Assembly (NCBI RefSeq): GCF_014197055.1
Contig: NZ_JACIEW010000003.1
Location: 62,001 to 126,000 of the forward strand
Direction of reading: 5' to 3'
Source of the DNA: Devosia subaequoris
Lineage (GTDB): Bacteria > Pseudomonadota > Alphaproteobacteria > Rhizobiales > Devosiaceae
DNA length: 64,000 nt
Position numbers and translations under genes: made by a program. Below, piece by piece: positions 9,605-18,312 of this stretch (positions are counted from its first letter, which is position 1; each line of letters starts with the position of its first letter). The notes under the pieces are model-generated. The model worked only from the letters and a program-made list of their open reading frames with translations, was not told the DNA's origin and made no database searches.

Positions 9605-10237
9605 ATGAAGACGATTTCCACCACCGCCATCGTGGCCCTGATGACCACCGCCATCGGCCTGGGCGCTATTGCCCCCGTCGCGGCTCAGGAAACCACCGCC
9701 CCTGCGACCACCCAATCCCAGCCTGCCGACCCCGCTTCCGGTGACGAACGCGGCTTCCGCAAGGGCCCGGGCATGCGCCATGGCGGCGGAGCCGGTGGCT
9801 TGCTCAACATCGAGCGCGGCGCCGTGGCCATCGAGATCGCCATTGTGCGCCTCAGCCATGCTGTCGAAATGACCGATGAGCAGACCGTTTTGCTCGAAGC
9901 GCTCAAGACCGACGCTCTGGCCGCTGCCGCCGCTTTCGAGGCCGCAACCGACGGCTTGCGCCCGACCCCGCCGGCTGAAGGGGAATCCTCTGAACGCCCG
10001 GACATTTCTGAGCGTTTCGACAACCGCATCGCCTTTGAATCAGCCCGGCTCGACGCACTCGAAGCCGTTCAGCCAGCCTTTACCGCTTTCTTCGACAGCC
10101 TGACCGACGAGCAGAAGGCAGACCTCGTTCCCGAACGCGGCGACCGCCAGAACCATATGGGCAAGCAGGGCCACAAGGGCGGCCATCGCGATGGTCATCA
10201 TGGTGGCCAGCGCCCCATGGGTCCGGGCAACCGCTAA
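9605..10237 (+). CDS. Periplasmic Spy/CpxP-like protein with His/Gly-rich tail
   Basis: A 210-residue protein with a signal peptide (cleavage after APVAAQ), a Gln/Thr/Pro linker, and a helical core with two LTxxQ-like motifs, MTDEQTVLLEALKTDA and LTDEQKADL, as in Spy/CpxP chaperones and metal-responsive periplasmic proteins. The last 35 residues are rich in His, Gly and Lys and could bind metal. GATGAACCACC precedes the ATG. Role in envelope stress is inferred only. Confidence 0.7.
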   Translation: MKTISTTAIVALMTTAIGLGAIAPVAAQETTAPATTQSQPADPASGDERGFRKGPGMRHGGGAGGLLNIERGAVAIEIAIVRLSHAVEMTDEQTVLLEALKTDALAAAAAFEAATDGLRPTPPAEGESSERPDISERFDNRIAFESARLDALEAVQPAFTAFFDSLTDEQKADLVPERGDRQNHMGKQGHKGGHRDGHHGGQRPMGPGNR

Positions 10238-10340
10238 GGTCGGCCCGGCGCCGAACCTCCAGACCCGATCTGCCGCGCTCCTTCGTCGGCAGGTCGGCCC
10301 AGCGGCTCCTGCAGGCCCCAAGCCATTGCAGGCGCCGCCG

Positions 10341-10373
10341 AACCCCGGCTCTCAACAGCCGGGGTTTGCTTTT
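10341..10373 (+). terminator. Intrinsic terminator
   Basis: Stem AACCCCGGCT/AGCCGGGGTT with a six-base loop and TTGCTTTT, downstream of the Spy-like gene. Confidence 0.85.
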
Positions 10374-10421
10374 GTCCTCGGCTCGATTACCAGTGAGACC
10401 GTAATCTGTTGCGGGCAATCC

Positions 10422-11657
10422 ATGACCACTCTTCCCCTCGATCCGGCGCGCATCCGCGCCCTGTTCCCGGCCTTTGCCGAACCGAGCCTCAATGGTCAGG
10501 CTTTCTTCGAAAACGCGGGGGGCTCCTACACGGCCCAGGCGACGCTCGACATTCTCGATCATTATTATCGCGCCACCAAGGTGCAGCCCTATGGTGTCTA
10601 TGCCGCCTCCGAGGCCGCGGGACAGGCCATGGACCGCGCCTATGAACGCCTTGCCCAGGCGCTCAACGTGGCCACCGACTGGATCCATATCGGCCCCTCA
10701 AGCTCCGCCAACACCTATGTACTGGGCAAGGCCTTCGCCGACTGGCTCAAGCCCGGCGACGTCATCATCGTCACCAATCAGGACCACGAGGCCAATACCG
10801 GCAATTGGCGCCGCCTGGCTGAGCGCGGCATCGAAGTGCGTGAATGGCAGGTCGATCTCGAAACCGCCCGCCTTTCGCTCGATAGCCTCGACACCCTGCT
10901 CGACGAGAAGGTCAAGCTGGTCGCCGCGCCGCATTGTTCCAACATCGTTGGTGATATCAACCCGGTGGCCGAGATCGCCGCCCGCGCCCATGCGGTCGGC
11001 GCCGTGCTCGCCATTGACGGCGTCAGCTACGCCCCCCACGGTCTGCCCGATCTCGCCGCCCTTGGCGCCGATATCTATTTCTTTTCCGCCTACAAGACCT
11101 ATGGCCCGCATCAGGGCGTCATGGCCATCCGGCCCGACCTTGCCCGTGCCCTCCCCAATCAGGGGCATTTTTTCAATGATGCCAAGCTGCGCTACCGCCT
11201 GACCCCGGCCGGCCCCGACCACGCCCAGATCGCCGCCACCGCCGGCATTGTGGACTATCTCGATCAGGTCGCGGCGCTGGCCCCCGCATCGGTCGAGGGC
11301 GCCGATCCATACCGCCGTGCCCATGCCGCCATGCGCGCTCAAGAGGTGACGCTGGCCGCGCCCCTGCTCGACTATCTGCGCAGCCGCAACGACCTCCGCC
11401 TCATCGGCCCTGCCGACCCCGCAACCCGCGCCCCCACCATTGCCGTGCTGGCAAAGGAGCCGGGCATCGACATCGCCCGGCGCCTCGCCCGCCACGGCGT
11501 CATGGCTGCGGGAGGCAATTTCTATGCGGTTCGCCTTCTCGAAGCCCTCGGTATCGACCCGCACAATCACGGCGTCCTCCGCCTCTCCTTCGTGCACTAC
11601 ACCACACCTGAAGAGATCCAGCAGTTGATCGCCGCGCTCGATGCCGAACTGAGATAG
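10422..11657 (+). CDS. Class V aminotransferase, cysteine desulfurase-like
   Basis: A 411-residue PLP enzyme of the NifS/SufS-like fold. It has FFENAGGSYTAQATLD at the start, the region HCSNIVGDINPVAEIAARAH, and the PLP lysine in DIYFFSAYKTYGPHQGVMAI. It fits the cysteine desulfurase-like (VC1184-type) branch, whose substrates are poorly known. No suf or isc genes are nearby, so a general Fe-S role is not supported. The frame is open back to 10191 but ATG 10422 lies after the terminator and gives the family-like N terminus. Confidence 0.82.
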   Translation: MTTLPLDPARIRALFPAFAEPSLNGQAFFENAGGSYTAQATLDILDHYYRATKVQPYGVYAASEAAGQAMDRAYERLAQALNVATDWIHIGPSSSANTYVLGKAFADWLKPGDVIIVTNQDHEANTGNWRRLAERGIEVREWQVDLETARLSLDSLDTLLDEKVKLVAAPHCSNIVGDINPVAEIAARAHAVGAVLAIDGVSYAPHGLPDLAALGADIYFFSAYKTYGPHQGVMAIRPDLARALPNQGHFFNDAKLRYRLTPAGPDHAQIAATAGIVDYLDQVAALAPASVEGADPYRRAHAAMRAQEVTLAAPLLDYLRSRNDLRLIGPADPATRAPTIAVLAKEPGIDIARRLARHGVMAAGGNFYAVRLLEALGIDPHNHGVLRLSFVHYTTPEEIQQLIAALDAELR

Positions 11658-11715
11658 GCCCCTTATCCGGCGCGACGCGCCACCGTCTCCCGCTAGGGTG
11701 AGTATAAGCACTGTG

Positions 11716-11785
11716 CCCCCTTGTTCCTCTCCCCGTCGGGGAGAGGGTGGATCGCCCGGAGGGCGAGACGGGTGAGGGGGAATCC
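11716..11785. repeat. Intergenic palindromic repeat, CTCTCCCCGTCGGGGAGAGG type
   Basis: A perfect palindromic core followed by GGTGGATCGCCC and GAGACGGGTGAGGGGG. This form is common between genes in Hyphomicrobiales genomes. It lies between the class V aminotransferase and the exporter gene, so it may also act as a weak transcription barrier. Confidence 0.6.
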
Positions 11786-11805
11786 ATCCACGAGATACAC
11801 ACAAT

Positions 11806-12711
11806 ATGTCCCGCCCCCTCGCCTCCCTCCTGCTTCTGCTCTGCACCATGTTCTGGGGCTTTGCCTTCATCGCCCAGAAAACGGCAATGGACGCCATGGG
11901 GCCGCTGACCTTTGCCGGTGTCCGCTTCCTTATCGGCGGACTGCTGATCCTGCCCCTGGCCCTGCATGAGCTGCGGCGCAAGGCCGTCAAGCTCACCAGC
12001 ACCCACTGGTTCTTCATCATGGCGATGAGCACCGTGTTCTTTCTCGGCTCCTGGATGCAGCAGGCTGGTCTGCTCACCACCACCGCCACCAATGGCGGCT
12101 TCCTCACCGGCCTCTATGTCTTCTTCGTGCCATTGCTCGGGTTCATCCTGTTTCGCACCCGACCACATCCGATTGTGTTCGTCGGCGTCCCCCTCGCCCT
12201 TGTCGGCATCTACTTTCTGAACGGCGGTGGCCTCGACAGCTTCAACACCGGCGACTGGATCATCATCGCCAGCGCCATCTTCTGGGGGTTGCATGTGCTG
12301 CTGCTCGGGCATGTCGCCAAGATGACCGGCCTGCCCATCTTCGTGTCGTCGGTGAGTTTCCTGTTCGCCGGCATCGCCGCCAGCGCCATCGCCCTGCCCA
12401 CCGAAGCCCCCACCCTGGCTGGCATTTCAGCCGGTTGGGTCGAGATCGCTTATGCCGCCGTGCTCTCCACGGCGGTCGGCTTCACCTTGCAGGCCATCGG
12501 TCAGCAACACGTGCCCTCGGCCAATGCTGCCATTATTCTCTCGGCCGAGAGCCTGTTTGCAGCATTGGGTGCGGCCGTGGTGCTGGGCGAGCGCCTGCCC
12601 CCGATCGGCTATGCCGGCGCGGCGTTGATCTTTGCGGCCATCCTGCTCGTCGAAGCGATCCCGCCGCTCTGGGCTCGCCGCAAGGTGCATGTCCCCCGAA
12701 CGGTGAACTAA
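11806..12711 (+). CDS. EamA/DMT-family transporter
   Basis: A 301-residue integral membrane protein with ten predicted hydrophobic helices arranged as two five-helix EamA repeats; AIILSAESLFAALGAAVVLGE in the second half is the classic signature. These carriers export amino acids, metabolites or drugs, but the substrate is not deducible. The ribosome site is weak (GAGATACACACAAT). Confidence 0.88.
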   Translation: MSRPLASLLLLLCTMFWGFAFIAQKTAMDAMGPLTFAGVRFLIGGLLILPLALHELRRKAVKLTSTHWFFIMAMSTVFFLGSWMQQAGLLTTTATNGGFLTGLYVFFVPLLGFILFRTRPHPIVFVGVPLALVGIYFLNGGGLDSFNTGDWIIIASAIFWGLHVLLLGHVAKMTGLPIFVSSVSFLFAGIAASAIALPTEAPTLAGISAGWVEIAYAAVLSTAVGFTLQAIGQQHVPSANAAIILSAESLFAALGAAVVLGERLPPIGYAGAALIFAAILLVEAIPPLWARRKVHVPRTVN

Positions 12712-12717
12712 GGTTCC

Positions 12718-13098
12718 CTATTCACCATAGCGGTACATCTGGTAGCTCTTGCAGATCACAAGGGCGACGCACCCCCGGAGCGTGATCTGGTCTTCGCTGA
12801 CCTGGGTAATGGTCCCGGCCGCGCTCTGCCCATAAATGTGCAACTCGCCCTTCCACTCGCCCGGCCCGGTCTGCACCGCATGGTCGATCAGCATGGTGTT
12901 GAGATAGGGAAGATTCTCCGCACTGTCTGCGCCATTGCCCAGCCAGATCAGCTCGGCACAAAGCTGGGTGCCGTCGCCGCATAGGGTCACGTCATAGCGC
13001 GAATCCCGCATCTCGATTTCCCACACCCCGACCGGCGAAGCCAGGGTCGGCGCCACCGCGATCAGCGCGAACAAAGATGCCAAGATCGCCCGCATCAT
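12718..13098 (-). CDS. Secreted DUF2147-like protein (second of a tandem pair)
   Basis: A 126-residue secreted protein: signal peptide, then SPVGVWEIEMRDSRYDVTLCG and the GTITQVSEDQITLRGC region. It is a clear paralogue of the gene just upstream, sharing the blocks LCGDGTQLC, TGPGEWKG and CKSYQMYR/CKTYQMYR. The start overlaps the upstream stop (ATGATG with TGA inside), so translation is probably coupled. Four cysteines are shared by the pair and probably form disulfides. Function unknown; DUF2147 folds as a lipocalin-like barrel. Confidence 0.78.
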   Translation of the reverse strand: MMRAILASLFALIAVAPTLASPVGVWEIEMRDSRYDVTLCGDGTQLCAELIWLGNGADSAENLPYLNTMLIDHAVQTGPGEWKGELHIYGQSAAGTITQVSEDQITLRGCVALVICKSYQMYRYGE

Positions 13099-13484
13099 GG
13101 CGTGTGCCGATACATCTGATAGGTCTTGCAGACCACTAGGAATGCGCAGCCGGACAGCGTCATGTGGTTCTCGCTGTGCTGGGTAATTGTCCCGCTCATC
13201 CGGTGACCGAAAAGATGCAGCGTCCCTTTCCACTCGCCCGGACCGGTCTGTTTCAGCGCCTGTGCCATGGGCTTATTGAGATAGGGCTTGTACTGATCAT
13301 TGTAATCGGCATCCGATAACCAGACCAGTTCGCCACAAAGCTGCGTGCCGTCGCCACACAGATCCAGCCCGAACCGCGTGTCGCGCGTTTCCAGCTCCCA
13401 AACGCCCGCGGGTGAAGCAAACGCCGGCACAGCCGCGGCGCAGGACAGGACAAGGGCTGCAAGCAGACGCGAAAATCTCGGCAT
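13095..13484 (-). CDS. Secreted DUF2147-like protein (first of a tandem pair)
   Basis: A 129-residue secreted protein with signal peptide MPRFSRLLAALVLSC...PAFA and a mature part beginning SPAGVWELETRDTRFGLDLC. It shares about the whole length with its downstream neighbour, pointing to a local tandem duplication. Start 13484 is favoured over 13505 by AGAGGATTACC just upstream. Likely a two-gene operon with its promoter in 13485-13700. Confidence 0.78.
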   Translation of the reverse strand: MPRFSRLLAALVLSCAAAVPAFASPAGVWELETRDTRFGLDLCGDGTQLCGELVWLSDADYNDQYKPYLNKPMAQALKQTGPGEWKGTLHLFGHRMSGTITQHSENHMTLSGCAFLVVCKTYQMYRHTP

Positions 13485-13841
13485 GGTAATCCTCTGGAAG
13501 TTCAATGCTTTAAAAACTGGCCTCCATCACCTGAACCGAAGCTGAACAAGCACGGCGGTGACAATGGAACAAACGACACGATTGCGCCGTCACGGCCCTG
13601 TCATCTTGGCCCCATAGGGTCCCCATGTCCCGGCTCCCCCCATTGGCCAGGATTGCCGGCCCCGCGTCCCCAACGCCGCGCCGGCATCGGAGGGCCCGGA
13701 CCGCCAACCCCCGGCCTTCCCGACCGACAAGATCGGTCCTGGCCGCCTCAGGGCGGCCTTTTTTTTGTGGACCGCGCCGCATTTTGCCTCGCACCGGCCT
13801 CGTCCCTGCGCCACAACAAAAGCCCCGTTTCAGGCGCGACC
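13485..13841. other. Non-coding gap with an orphan terminator
   Basis: 357 bases between the divergent DUF2147-like pair and tdk. It must hold promoters for both. No credible protein frame was found. A strong plus-strand terminator at 13741-13766 has no gene before it on that strand, so either a short RNA or a tdk leader ends there. Confidence 0.6.
13741..13766 (+). terminator. Strong intrinsic terminator without an upstream gene
   Basis: Stem GGCCGCC/GGCGGCC, loop TCAG, then eight T. It lies 76 bases before the tdk start on the same strand. Confidence 0.85.
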
Positions 13842-14438
13842 ATGGCCAAGCTCTATTTTTCTTATGCGGCGATGAATGCCGGCAAGTCGACCTTGCTGCT
13901 GCAGGCGGCCCATAACTACCGTGAGCGCGGCATGCGCCCCCTGCTCTACACCTCCGCGCTCTATGCCGAGGAAGGGGTTGGCCTGATCACCTCCCGCATC
14001 GGCATCGCTGAGGAAGCCGATCTCTATGCTGCGGGCGATGATCTCTACCAGTCCATTCGTGACTATGACGAGGAATCCAAGGTCGATTGCGTCTTCATAG
14101 ACGAAGCCCAGTTCCTCAACCGCGAGCAGGTCTGGCAACTGGCCCGCGTGGCGGACCGGCTCAATATTCCGATCATGTGCTATGGTCTGCGGACCGATTT
14201 TCAGGGCAAGCTGTTCCCTGGCGCAATGGAGCTGCTGGCGATCGCCGATACGCTGCGCGAAATCCGCACCATCTGCACCTGCGGCGCCAAGGCCACCATG
14301 GTGGTTCGTCAGGACATGTCAGGGCGCGTCCTCACCGATGGCGACCAGGTGTCTATCGAGAAGTCCGTCTACCTGTCCCTGTGCCGCAAACATTGGGAAG
14401 AAGCCGTGGGCCGCTGGCCCGTCAAGCGACCAGAATAG
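13842..14438 (+). CDS. tdk: Thymidine kinase (type II)
   Basis: A 198-residue thymidine kinase that phosphorylates thymidine with ATP in nucleotide salvage. The P-loop is MNAGKST at residues 11-17, the Mg-binding VFIDEAQF in the middle, and the lasso with a zinc site uses CTCGAKA and a later SLCRKH. ATG 13842 starts MAKLYFSYAAMNAGK as in the family; the upstream open frame is not coding. It is 12 bases before yciA, so the two are probably co-transcribed. Confidence 0.95.
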   Translation: MAKLYFSYAAMNAGKSTLLLQAAHNYRERGMRPLLYTSALYAEEGVGLITSRIGIAEEADLYAAGDDLYQSIRDYDEESKVDCVFIDEAQFLNREQVWQLARVADRLNIPIMCYGLRTDFQGKLFPGAMELLAIADTLREIRTICTCGAKATMVVRQDMSGRVLTDGDQVSIEKSVYLSLCRKHWEEAVGRWPVKRPE

Positions 14439-14450
14439 GAGCCTCCGACC

Positions 14451-14873
14451 ATGCTGTCCGATGCAACCGAACCGACAGGTGCCCTCATCATCCGCACCCT
14501 GGCCATGCCGGCCGACACCAATCCGGCCGGCGACATTTTTGGCGGCTGGGTGATGAGCCAGATGGACATTGCCGGCGCCATCGCCGCCGTCGAACAGGTC
14601 AAGGGTCGCGTGGTTACTGTGGCGGTGGAAGCCATGACCTTCATCGCCCCGGTCAAGGTTGGCGACGTGCTCTGCGTCTATGCCGATATCGAACGTATCG
14701 GCACCACCTCCATTACCGTCGGCCTTGAAGCCTGGGTCCGCCGCAACCGCCTCGATGAACGCAGCAAGGTCACCGAAGCGCGCTTCGTCTATGTCTCGCT
14801 CGACGACACCGGCAAAAAGCGCCCAATTCCGGTGCAAGAAGACGGCCAACCCGTTCAGACTGTGTTCAGCTAG
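14451..14873 (+). CDS. yciA: Acyl-CoA thioesterase, YciA type
   Basis: A 140-residue hotdog-fold thioesterase that hydrolyses acyl-CoA esters in the cytoplasm. The family signature MPADTNPAGDIFGGWVMSQ and the helix-following VTVAVEAMTFIAPVKVGD are intact. AGGAGCC lies before the ATG. It sits directly after tdk on the same strand; the two have no obvious pathway link. Confidence 0.9.
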   Translation: MLSDATEPTGALIIRTLAMPADTNPAGDIFGGWVMSQMDIAGAIAAVEQVKGRVVTVAVEAMTFIAPVKVGDVLCVYADIERIGTTSITVGLEAWVRRNRLDERSKVTEARFVYVSLDDTGKKRPIPVQEDGQPVQTVFS

Positions 14874-15064
14874 ACTTTGCTCAATTGTCACCCGGCGCTC
14901 CGACAGTGCCCCGGGATATTCACCATCTGAATACTCTCTCCGACTCTGCCGGAACTCTTTGCGCCAGCAATTCGTTTCTGAAGTCATAAACAATTGGCGA
15001 GGTCGCCAAAACGCGTCATCCTGGAAATCCGGGACCGGAAAGACCGAGCCGGAGGGAGCATGTC

Positions 15065-15727
15065 ATGCATCGTCAGACCCGCAGGAATCTTCTGAATCTG
15101 GCCACCGGCGTCGCCGTGGCCGCCGCTGCCGTGGTGGTTTTCTTGCCCGCAGCGCAAGCCGCGCCCGGCACGGCCACCAGCAACGTCAATGTACGCTCCG
15201 GACCCGGCACCGGATATGCCGTGGTCGACACGCTGCGTCGCGGCGAACAGGTTGACGTCCAGCGCTGCCAGTCTTCCTGGTGCTATGTTGTCAAACCCGG
15301 CCCCGATGGCTGGGTCTCGGCCAGCTATCTCAGCGCCGGCGGCCGCCCGGTCAATCCGTCCAATCCCGGCATTTCCTTCGGCTTCACCATTGGTGGCCCT
15401 GATGGTCCGCAGATCAGCATCGGGGTAGGCAATGGCAACAATCCCCAGCCCCGTCCGCCGCGCCCGCCGGTCGTGCAGCCCGTATATGACGAAGTGTGCT
15501 TCTTCGACCGCACCCGTTTCCGCGGTGACAGCTTCTGCTTGGAAGAAGGCGAGTCCATCCGTGACCTGCGTGGCTGGACCGATCGCATTTCCTCCTTCGA
15601 CAATCCCGCAGGCCTCAACGTGCAGGTCTGCTCGCAGGAGAATTTCCGTTCCTGCCGCACCTACACGACGGGCGCTTCTTCGCTCGGCGATTACGACGAC
15701 TACATCGCCTCCGTCCGCGTGCGCTAA
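15065..15727 (+). CDS. Secreted SH3b plus beta/gamma-crystallin-like protein
   Basis: A 220-residue exported protein. After a signal peptide (to about residue 33) an SH3b domain runs from residue 37 to 92 with NVNVRSGPGTGYAVVDTLRRG and GWVSASYL. A Gly/Pro/Asn-rich linker follows, then a C-terminal crystallin-like domain (VCFFDRTRFRGDSFCLEEGE...) with paired cysteines. SH3b domains bind cell-wall peptides; the crystallin-like part may bind calcium. GGAGGGAGC precedes the start. Paralogues are at 15836, 31123 and 35916. Confidence 0.8.
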   Translation: MHRQTRRNLLNLATGVAVAAAAVVVFLPAAQAAPGTATSNVNVRSGPGTGYAVVDTLRRGEQVDVQRCQSSWCYVVKPGPDGWVSASYLSAGGRPVNPSNPGISFGFTIGGPDGPQISIGVGNGNNPQPRPPRPPVVQPVYDEVCFFDRTRFRGDSFCLEEGESIRDLRGWTDRISSFDNPAGLNVQVCSQENFRSCRTYTTGASSLGDYDDYIASVRVR

Positions 15728-15749
15728 TACTAACCGACAACATCTTCCT

Positions 15750-15780
15750 GCGCCGCCCCGAAAGGGCGGCGCTTTGCTTT
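15750..15780 (+). terminator. Intrinsic terminator
   Basis: Stem GCGCCGCCC/GGGCGGCGC with a five-base loop and TTTGCTTT, after the 15065 gene. Confidence 0.85.
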
Positions 15781-15835
15781 GCAACATCTGACGCGGCAGG
15801 CTAATCTCCCGGCGTACACATAGATGGATATTGCC

Positions 15836-16408
15836 ATGCGCTCGCTTTTCGCCCTCGCACTTGCCCTTGCCGTCTCGCTTATGCCCAGCCTTCCCGCCCT
15901 GTCCGCTTCTGCCTCCGGCAGCCACGGCTGGAGCCGCGCGGACCTCGTCCTGCGCGCCGGCCCCGGCGTTGCCTATGACATTACCGGCGAGATTGCCGGG
16001 GAACAGGCCATCAAGATTCTGCGCTGCCAGAAGCTCTGGTGCAATGTCGATGGCCCCGGCGGTCGCGGCTGGACCGGCAAGGCCGCCATCGACTTCGGCA
16101 AGGATCCGCACTGGCCGATCCTCGATCCCGACAATAATTGGCCGGACCTGGCTGGCGGCGAGATGTGCTTTTACGAAGGCACGCATTACACCGGTCGCGC
16201 CTTCTGCGCCGATTCCGGTGATGTCTTTCAGGATCTCGCCACCTGGGGCTGGGACAACACCATCTCCTCAGTCCGGGTGATCACCCCGACCAGCGCCGCC
16301 ATCTGCCGCGACCGTTTCTTCCAGTCCTATTGCGAGCGCATCGCCACCAGCCAGCCAGTGCTGCACCAATATCTGCGCGACAACCTCTCCTCGATCCGGC
16401 TGTACTGA
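15836..16408 (+). CDS. Secreted SH3b plus crystallin-like protein (paralogue)
   Basis: A 190-residue exported protein with signal peptide MRSLFALALALAVSLMPSL, an SH3b-like domain (DLVLRAGPGVAYDITGEIAG...GRGWTGKAAI) and a C-terminal crystallin-like domain (EMCFYEGTHYTGRAFCADSGD). It has the same architecture as the neighbour upstream with a shorter linker, so a tandem duplication is likely. ATG 15824, four codons earlier, is an alternative start. Function unknown; a wall- or surface-associated role is inferred. Confidence 0.75.
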   Translation: MRSLFALALALAVSLMPSLPALSASASGSHGWSRADLVLRAGPGVAYDITGEIAGEQAIKILRCQKLWCNVDGPGGRGWTGKAAIDFGKDPHWPILDPDNNWPDLAGGEMCFYEGTHYTGRAFCADSGDVFQDLATWGWDNTISSVRVITPTSAAICRDRFFQSYCERIATSQPVLHQYLRDNLSSIRLY

Positions 16409-16628
16409 CACCACACCACCTGGGGCAACAACACGCCCGTGCGACACTGTTCCCTGGGTGGCGCGCTAGCGTCCGCCGCGCCGTTCTTTTGCCCGCGGCA
16501 AAGGGGTTCGCGACGTGACAGGTTGATCGGCTCGCCAATCCGTGCAGACTGGCGAGCGAACGGCGCAAGAGTCTTCGATGCACTCCTGCGTTACGTAAAT
16601 CAAATCGAGCATCGAAAGGGAGAACATC

Positions 16629-17654
16629 GTGACTTTTTCCAAGTTTGTTGCCAGCACCACCGCTTCAGCGGTCGCGGCCTTGATGCTTTGCGGCGCAGCT
16701 ATGGCTCAGGAATATAGCTGGACGTTCCAGACCTCTGAAACCGCCGGTGAACCGGGGTTCATCAACAAGCAGAAATGGGCCGATAGCGTCACCGAGCTGT
16801 CCGGCGGCCGCATCGAGATCGAACTGCTGCCGATTGGCGCAGTGGTTCCGCATACCGATACGCTTGAAGCCGTCGGCGCCGGCATTCTTCAGGGCCACCT
16901 CACCGACCCGAGCTATTTTGCCGGCAAGGATCCCGCCTTTGCCATGATGGGCAATCTGGTGGGCGCCTGGAGTGACCCGTTCGAACTGCTCGGCTTCATG
17001 AAATCAGGCGGCGGCAACGAACTTTATGCCGAGCTGGTCGAGCCCTACGGCGTACAGTTGATCGGCACGGCCGCGACTGAGCCGGAAGCCTTCGTGGCCT
17101 CGATTCCCCTGCGTGGCGTGGAGGACCTTGAAGGTCTCAAGCTGCGCGCCCCCGAAGGCATGGTCTACGAAATCTTCTCCAAGGCCGGTGCCGCTCCTGT
17201 GGCTCTGCCGGGCTCCGAAGTGTTCACCGCGCTGGACAAGGGCGTGATCGACGCGGCCGACTACACCGTGTTCGCGGCCAATCAGGGCCAGGGCATGAAC
17301 GACATTGCCAACTATCCGCTCTATCCCGGCTTCCACTCGCTGCCGCTGATCGACATCTCGATGAACAAGGAAACCTGGGACGGGCTGCCCGATGACCTCA
17401 AGGCCATCCTGCGCGCTTCTGTCGACCAGTTCATCTTCCAGCATGTCTATTCGGTGCGCCAGCAGGACGCCGAGGCAGTGGCCGAAGCCAAGCAGAACCC
17501 GGATATCGAGATCATCAACTGGTCCGGTGACGAACGCGCCAAGTTCCGCCGTATCGCTCAGGACGAGTGGCAGACCTGGGCCGAAAAGAGCGAAATGACC
17601 CAGCGCTACTACGACACCGTCATCGACTATCTCGAAGGCCGTAACCTGCTCTAG
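16629..17654 (+). CDS. dctP: TRAP transporter substrate-binding protein (DctP family)
   Basis: A 341-residue periplasmic solute-binding protein. Start codon is GTG with AAGGGAG upstream, followed by a signal peptide ending AMA. The conserved LKLRAPEGMVYEIFSKAGAAP holds the Arg that binds the substrate carboxylate. The C-terminal half (PLYPGFHSLPLIDISMN) recalls the TakP/LctP-like branch that binds 2-oxo or hydroxy acids, but the ligand is inference. First gene of an operon with the two permease genes. Confidence 0.9.
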   Translation: MTFSKFVASTTASAVAALMLCGAAMAQEYSWTFQTSETAGEPGFINKQKWADSVTELSGGRIEIELLPIGAVVPHTDTLEAVGAGILQGHLTDPSYFAGKDPAFAMMGNLVGAWSDPFELLGFMKSGGGNELYAELVEPYGVQLIGTAATEPEAFVASIPLRGVEDLEGLKLRAPEGMVYEIFSKAGAAPVALPGSEVFTALDKGVIDAADYTVFAANQGQGMNDIANYPLYPGFHSLPLIDISMNKETWDGLPDDLKAILRASVDQFIFQHVYSVRQQDAEAVAEAKQNPDIEIINWSGDERAKFRRIAQDEWQTWAEKSEMTQRYYDTVIDYLEGRNLL

Positions 17655-17731
17655 GCCGGTCGTCTGCAAAAAGAAATGCGCCCGGGGGAGAACTCCGCCG
17701 GGCGCAAATTTGTCGCCACAGGAGAGAATAG

Positions 17732-18310
17732 ATGGCCGACGAGGTCGACATTCCGGCGGTCGCCGATGGGGGCGAAGCCGAGATCCGGTCCCCGCTTGAC
17801 CGGGCGGTAGCCGGTATCAGCAAAGCACTGGCCTGGGCGATATTCCTCGCTTTTGCCGTGACGGTCTTCGAGGTGATCTCGCGCTATGTCTTTGATAGCC
17901 CCACCTTCTGGGCGCATGAGACGACCACTTTCCTGATCGCCGCGATCTTCCTTGTGGGCGGGCCGATCGCCCTGGCCCGCGACAAGCATATTCGCGTCCG
18001 CATGATTTACGACGCCGTATCCCCTAAGGGGCGGCGCATCCTCGACATTATCAACTCCCTGATTGCCATGGTCTTCTTCGCGGGCCTGGCTTATGCGGGC
18101 TGGATCATGTCCTGGAAGGCCACCCACACCCCGACCGGAGAATTCCGTCTTGAAGGCACGGGCACCTCGTGGAATCCGCCGACCCCAGCGCTGCTCAAGA
18201 TGCTGGTGCTGGTCTGTGTCGTCCTGATGTTCGTGCAGACCCTACTGCATCTTATCGAAGCCATCCGCCGCGACGTGTCCACGCCGGCCAAGCCTGCCGG
18301 GGAGAAGTAA
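17732..18310 (+). CDS. dctQ: TRAP transporter small permease (DctQ)
   Basis: A 192-residue four-helix membrane protein of the DctQ family, which pairs with the large permease for Na+-driven uptake of the acid delivered by the binding protein. The conserved TFWAHETTTFLIAAIFLVGG and ARDKHIRVRM region is present. AGGAGAG precedes the ATG. It is the second gene of the operon and ends two bases before dctM. Confidence 0.9.
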   Translation: MADEVDIPAVADGGEAEIRSPLDRAVAGISKALAWAIFLAFAVTVFEVISRYVFDSPTFWAHETTTFLIAAIFLVGGPIALARDKHIRVRMIYDAVSPKGRRILDIINSLIAMVFFAGLAYAGWIMSWKATHTPTGEFRLEGTGTSWNPPTPALLKMLVLVCVVLMFVQTLLHLIEAIRRDVSTPAKPAGEK

Positions 18311-18312
18311 CG

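Noticed and set aside
10698-12107. 469-codon open frame on the minus strand
   Set aside because: Antisense to the class V aminotransferase and the DMT transporter genes.
14984-16186. 400-codon open frame on the minus strand over the SH3b genes
   Set aside because: Overlaps two signal-peptide genes with good ribosome sites; no recognisable domain.
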